Notes under the pieces: model-generated | The model's input: only the letters and a program-made list of their open reading frames with translations | Database searches by the model: none | What the model was told of the DNA's origin: nothing | In this document: one piece after another, positions 59,950 through 64,000 of the stretch | Layout: each line of letters opens with the position of its first letter | Position numbering within the stretch: position 1 is the stretch's first letter | From: Calamus simplicifolius | Lineage: Eukaryota > Streptophyta > Magnoliopsida > Arecales > Arecaceae | Assembly: GCA_900491605.1 (NCBI GenBank) | Contig: UESW01003903.1 | Span: 1,169,363-1,233,362 of the forward strand | Reading direction: 5' to 3' | Length of the DNA stretch: 64,000 nt | Made by a program: the position numbers and the translations under genes

Positions 59950-61162
59950 CTAGAAAATCGATTAAGAGCTAAAACTTTGGTGTCAAATAATCAATTTGGA
60001 TTTATGCCTGGAAGATTGACCATGGAAGCTATTTATTTATTAAGAAGATTGATAAAGAAATATAAAGAAAAAAAAAAAGGCCTTCATATGATCTTTATTG
60101 ATTTAGAGAAAGCATATGATAGAGTAACTAGAGAAATAATATGGTGGGTTTTAGAGAAAAAAAGGAGTTACCAAAAGATACATAGAATTGATAAAAGATA
60201 TGTATGATAGAGCAATAACTATTATTAAACAACAATAGGAGAAACTAGTGAGTTTCAATTATTGTAGGTTTACATTAAGGATCTGCCTTAAATCCATATC
60301 TTTTTGTATTAGTTATGGATGAATTAACCAAACATATTCAAAATGATATCCCCTGGTGTATGTTATTTGTAAATGATATAGTGTTGATTGATGAAACTAA
60401 ATCTGGAGTAAATGCTAAACTAGAGATTTGGAGAGAGGCTTTAGAATCTAAAGGTTTTAATATTAGTAGAACTAAAATTGAATACATGAAATGTAATTTT
60501 AGTGGAAGTATAAATACAAATGAAGAAACAGTGAAGATTGCAAGCCAAGAGATATCAAGGAGTGAAATATTTAGGTATTTGGGATCAATTATCCAGCAAA
60601 AAGGTGAAATAGGTGAAGATGTGAATCATAGAGTTAAAACAGGACGGATTAAGTGGAGGAGTGCTTTGGGAGTATTGTATGATCGGCGTATCCCATTAAA
60701 ATTGAAAGAAAAATTCTATAAAACTGCTATTAGGCCAGCTATGCTATATAGAACAGAGTGTTGGACAATATTGAAACATGTGAATAAATTAAGTGTAACA
60801 GAAATGCGTATGTTAAGATGGATATGTCGTAAAACTTTAAAAGATAGAATTAGAAATAAACATATAAGAAAAATGATAGGAGTAGTCCCAATTAAAATAA
60901 AATGAAAGAAAATCGATTACGGTGGTTTGGACATATACAGCGTAGAACTTTAGATGCTCCAGTTAGAAAGAGTGATCTTTTAACAATTCATGGTAAGGAT
61001 AGAGGTAGAGGTCGACCTAAACTAATATGGACAGAAATAATTAAAAAATATAACTATTTATAATTTAAATGTCGACTTGGTCCTGAACATAGCAGAGTGG
61101 AGGAAGCAGATTCATGTAGCCGATCCCATGTAGTTGAAAAAAGGCTTAAATGAGTTGAGTTG
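59950..61162 (+). mobile_element. 5'-truncated RTE-type LINE
   Basis: A perfect 15-bp duplication AGAAATACTTATTCT flanks it (59935-59949 and 61163-61177). The 3' end carries a short repeat tail, GAGTTGAGTTGAG, after GTAGCCGATCCCATGTAG, as is usual for plant RTE elements instead of poly(A). The sequence is much more AT-rich than I would expect of a young RTE copy, suggesting long C-to-T decay, although the target duplication is perfect. Confidence 0.9.
59965..61065 (+). pseudogene. RTE reverse transcriptase relic with altered active site
   Basis: NNQFGFMPGRLTMEAIYLLR and GLHMIFIDLEKAYDRVTREI mark the RT fingers/palm. After a frameshift near 60160 and stops, a second long frame (60315-60905) opens MDELTKHIQNDIPWCMLF. 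Next comes VNDIVLIDETKSGVNAKLE, where the family has A-D-D; the first of the two catalytic Asp is Asn. It continues ESKGFNISRTKIEYMKC, FRYLGSIIQQKGEIGEDVNH, and AEMRMLRW-like TEMRMLRWICRKTL. Beyond a stop, RWFGHIQRR-type text and GRGRPK are readable to about 61040. The N-terminal endonuclease is missing by truncation. The enzyme is dead. Confidence 0.88.
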
Positions 61163-61177
61163 AGAAATACTTATTCT

Positions 61178-61858
61178 ATGCTCATACATGCAATTTAAAC
61201 ATTGACATGTTGCTGAAAATTTAGCTCTTTCCTAGAGGTTCAGGTAAGCTGGAACTAGCATTACTAACTTAAATATGTATTGAAAATGCCCATGACAAAA
61301 TGAACAGAATACATCCTTTCCCTCAACATAACTTTTTACAAACCAAAGTATCATGTACCTTGCAAATAGCTCCAAATGATGATAACATTACCATATTACG
61401 AAGACAATGACGCACACCTCAGAATTATGAAATGGTAGAAAGAAATGCAAGGACAAATCCTACTTGAAACTAGCACTTGTGCTGTTGTTGCCCCTTGTGT
61501 TTTTCACGTGCCCAGGATCCAAATTGTGGATAGCCTTTTCCCTCTGGCTGACAAGACTTTTCATAGGCAAGAAAACTTTGAGATGCAATTGTGTGCAATC
61601 CAGAATCCTCGCAATTGAAGTCACAAGTGATACATCATTTTTTAGGTCAAAAACTGCTGGAATATAGCAGTTACTACCTATATGAGAGATAGATAACATG
61701 TTATTACTAAATCTTCTATCTCCATATGATTATTCATATTTTATCGCTTTCTCCCTTGCCTCCTTCAATACCATTATAAAAAGCGCTTACAAATCATGAT
61801 CAACAATCTAATCTTGACAATATCCATCAAATACTGGTGGCCATGCATGCATAAATCG
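61178..61858. other. Gene-free stretch between LINE and FAR1 relic
   Basis: A 79-codon minus-strand frame at 61460-61699 (HIGSNCYIPAVFDLKNDVSL) looks protein-like but I recognise no family. It could be a further exon or C-terminal piece of the FAR1-related relic that starts upstream on the same strand; this is unproven. Confidence 0.3.
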
Positions 61859-63491
61859 TCATAAATATCCATGGATATCATAAAGAAACGAAATGCTAGT
61901 GATGATGCAGATGCATGCAACCATTTGAAATCCTTCCTCCAATGTAGGAATATGTACTTGGATGGTAGCAGTCAGTTGTAGCACACACAGCACATGCCTG
62001 CACCGAATACCTCTAAATCGAAAGGACTTGCAAATGTAGCAAACATATTCCTTGGTAGTATTATAAGTCACCTTGTAATCAATATGCTCACCCCATCATT
62101 TTGCGTGAGACTATGGGTCCATTCCTCTCAACCATGACACTAATGTTTTGCATCTAGTGCTTCACCTCAAACTGGAACTCCTGAAAAATATTTGTAGTAT
62201 ACAACTGAGCAATCTGCTTTTCAACCTCCGGAACTGATAATAGATTCAGGCTTGTATTGAATGAGTGGAAATCCTCTTGAACCTTTTTTCATACTTGCTC
62301 CTCCAAGCATTATCATATTCTTGACGAAAATTCTGATAGTGGTTTTGGACATCACATAACCATCAAAATAAGGACTCATATTCTCATTCTTCTACTTAGC
62401 AGATACCAGCCCAACATGCACCTTTTACTTACACAGGTACCCATTGGCTCCTGTCTTCACATAATCCAGATAACCACTCATTGTCTTAAAGTTGAAACTT
62501 CTCAATCATTTCCACCCATTCCCTTTGAAATTCAGAGGCTGCTGAGTATCATAAACAACCTCACTCAATTTATCACTCGTCTCCTTTCTTTACTGCATTT
62601 TGCCTCTTTTTCTCAGGAAGCTTCCTCATGATAATGCCAAAGGCAAAATTGGTGTCGAGCATGTGGGAATACCTCTGCAACTGCTCCAGCTATGGCTTTA
62701 CACTAGTCAGTAATGGTAGCATTGGGTGGCTTTTCATTCATGCACCTTAGCCACTTCTGAAAAGGCCAAATGAAGGTATCTGCCATCTAATCGGAAAGAA
62801 GACCACATCCTAACATTATTGGCTGGGTATGGTGGTTGACTCCAAAAACCAGAGCAAGTGGCAGATCATATTGTTTGGTTAGGTACCCAGTGTCGAACAT
62901 TATGATGTCACTTGAGTACTGATATGCAGCTCTCAATCTGGCATCGACCTAAAAGGTATTCATTCGTTAGCTGGCCTTCATTATCCATATCCCAACTATA
63001 AAAGAAATTTGGATTTTGTGCCGGCATGCTGTCAAAGTACTCCATTAGAGCCTCAGCATCTCCTCCTCCTCCAAGCTTCAGTTTCCTTGCCTTGTCTTCA
63101 TGAATCCTGCAATCTTTTCAGCAGATAAGCAATTTTTTACATGCAGCCCCTGGAGAGATAGCAGCCTCAATCCATTTATTCAGATCCTCGGCCACCTTAT
63201 CATCGACCTGGAGATGCCCCTTCGCTGAAAAAGGAAGCTTTCTAAAGTATTTCATCAATCTAACCATGTCATGTTCAAAGAGGTGATTGTGCTCCAATTC
63301 AACAACCTCCACCTTCCAACAGTTCTCTAAACGACGACCACTTATGACCATCATGGCCTTGGATTATGTCTTCACTTCTTCTTTTAACCCCAAATATATG
63401 CCTGGTAGAGTTGGAAAACACCATTGATTGAATCAAAAATGATGCCTATCTTGGGAACCAGCGCATTCTGCGGAACAGTCTTTGCTCGCAT
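61859..63491 (-). pseudogene. FAR1-related sequence / MULE transposase relic
   Basis: From the ATG at 63491 the order of a FAR1/FHY3-type protein can be followed. It has VPKIGIIFDSINGVFQLYQ (FAR1 DNA-binding domain start), CWKVEVVELEHNHLF, then the MULE transposase core with MFDTGYLTKQYDLPLALVFG, VNHHTQPIMLGCGLLSD, CMNEKPPNATITD and AEVFPHARHQFCLWHYH. Next is FFDGYV-like text (YFDGYVMSKTT), and last a SWIM zinc finger CKSFRFRGIRCRHVLCVLQL near 61980-62040. Both visible core Asp residues are present. At least two TAG stops lie in the core, after LLSD and after TITD, where CAG is the likely ancestor in the second, and more stops and shifts follow. FAR1-family proteins are domesticated MULE transposases that regulate light signalling. 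Whether this is a dead host gene or a dead transposon is open. Confidence 0.85.
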
Positions 63492-64000
63492 CGCTACGTT
63501 GCTCTTACTTGTATTTAAAATAGCAATGCTAATAGTATTTAATGCTAATAAAAGAATGCCCTTAATTGTTTGCAGGTAAAAAATTTACTTAAAACAATTG
63601 TGGCTGAACGTATGAGATAGTTCTTTTAATTAAAATTACAGGGTTATAGTCAAGAAATTAAAGATTTCTTTCATGCATCTAGATGCGCCATCAATTGGAT
63701 GAGTTTCCAAAATAAATCAACGAGGAGGAGGAGGAGGAGGAGGAGGAGGGAAAAGAGACGCACCGGAGTTGGGATGAAACGGGCGTCGGATCTGGGATTG
63801 GGTCCACCATTAGGCCATCTCCGGCTCAGTCGCCGCGGTTGAAGCCGTGGTCACTTTCATGGTGTTTCTCCTCTGCATAACCGCAAGGTCGACAAAAAAA
63901 AGTTCGATCGGAAAATTTCCATCGGAACTTTAGAAGACGAGAAAGGGGCAACGGATACCAGCAGGGAGAGGGAGAGGCGCTCGGATTATTGGGCTGAGCC
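63492..64000 (-). promoter_or_regulatory. Leader-like GC-rich region upstream of the FAR1 relic
   Basis: 63492-63700 is AT-rich. 63722-63749 is a (GAG)n run, CTC repeats on the minus strand. Next to it on that strand is AACTCCGGTGCGTCTC, a possible GT splice donor. The GC-rich DNA to the window edge would suit a 5' UTR exon and promoter of a minus-strand transcript. The transcript and splice are inference. Confidence 0.3.

Overview
The window is nuclear DNA of a flowering plant. The evidence is a spliced plant-specific WIP zinc-finger gene, a FAR1/MULE-type gene relic, RTE and L1-like LINEs with plant-type domains, a Tat-lineage Ty3/gypsy retrotransposon, and many Tourist-like and Mutator-like MITEs. 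The gene style, pyrimidine-rich leaders and repeat families suggest a monocot, possibly a palm; the species is inference only. Genes are sparse and repeats dominate.

Layout. 1-2.2 kb: GC-rich short repeats and a probable LTR remnant. 2.23-2.71 kb (minus): a small conserved plant protein of unknown function, split by one frameshift. 2.9-10.8 kb: a MITE-rich belt. It holds Tourist-like elements with TTA/TAA duplications (one carrying three others nested inside it), a Mutator-like foldback element with a 24-G run, and a terminal-inverted-repeat element. 12.9-15.6 kb (minus): a 5'-truncated LINE with reverse transcriptase, zf-RVT and RNase H, bounded by a 13-bp target duplication. 15.66-30.76 kb (minus): a 15.1-kb Tat/Retand-like LTR retrotransposon with a perfect 5-bp target duplication. 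It contains gag, protease, RT, two RNase H domains and integrase, then a long 3' region with an intron-containing antisense gene (Transposase_28 plus coiled coil) and several tandem arrays. 30.96-31.23 kb: another Tourist-like MITE.

36.30-38.53 kb (plus): the only clearly intact host gene, a WIP2/4/5-clade C2H2 zinc-finger transcription factor with one 1,250-bp phase-0 intron that splits the first zinc finger. 39.6-40.6 kb: a degenerate AT-rich satellite-like array. 45.3-46.4 kb: a GC-rich repeat element and a Mutator-like MITE. 47.56-48.33 kb: an internally deleted LINE that keeps ORF1 and the same 3' end as the 12.9-kb LINE. 50.85-51.4 kb: MITEs. 59.95-61.16 kb: a 5'-truncated RTE LINE with a changed reverse-transcriptase active site. 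61.86-63.49 kb (minus): a decayed FAR1-related/MULE transposase gene, with a GC-rich leader-like segment upstream at the window edge.

The genes do not form a pathway. The window shows one developmental regulator sitting among layered insertions, most of which can be bounded by their target duplications. The most unusual material is the Tat element. It has an opposite-strand spliced gene, and its several independently expanded arrays are all built around one small hairpin motif, CTCGGC-N4-GCCGAG, in both the LTRs and the 3' region. All calls are by eye and memory of families; no database search was run.
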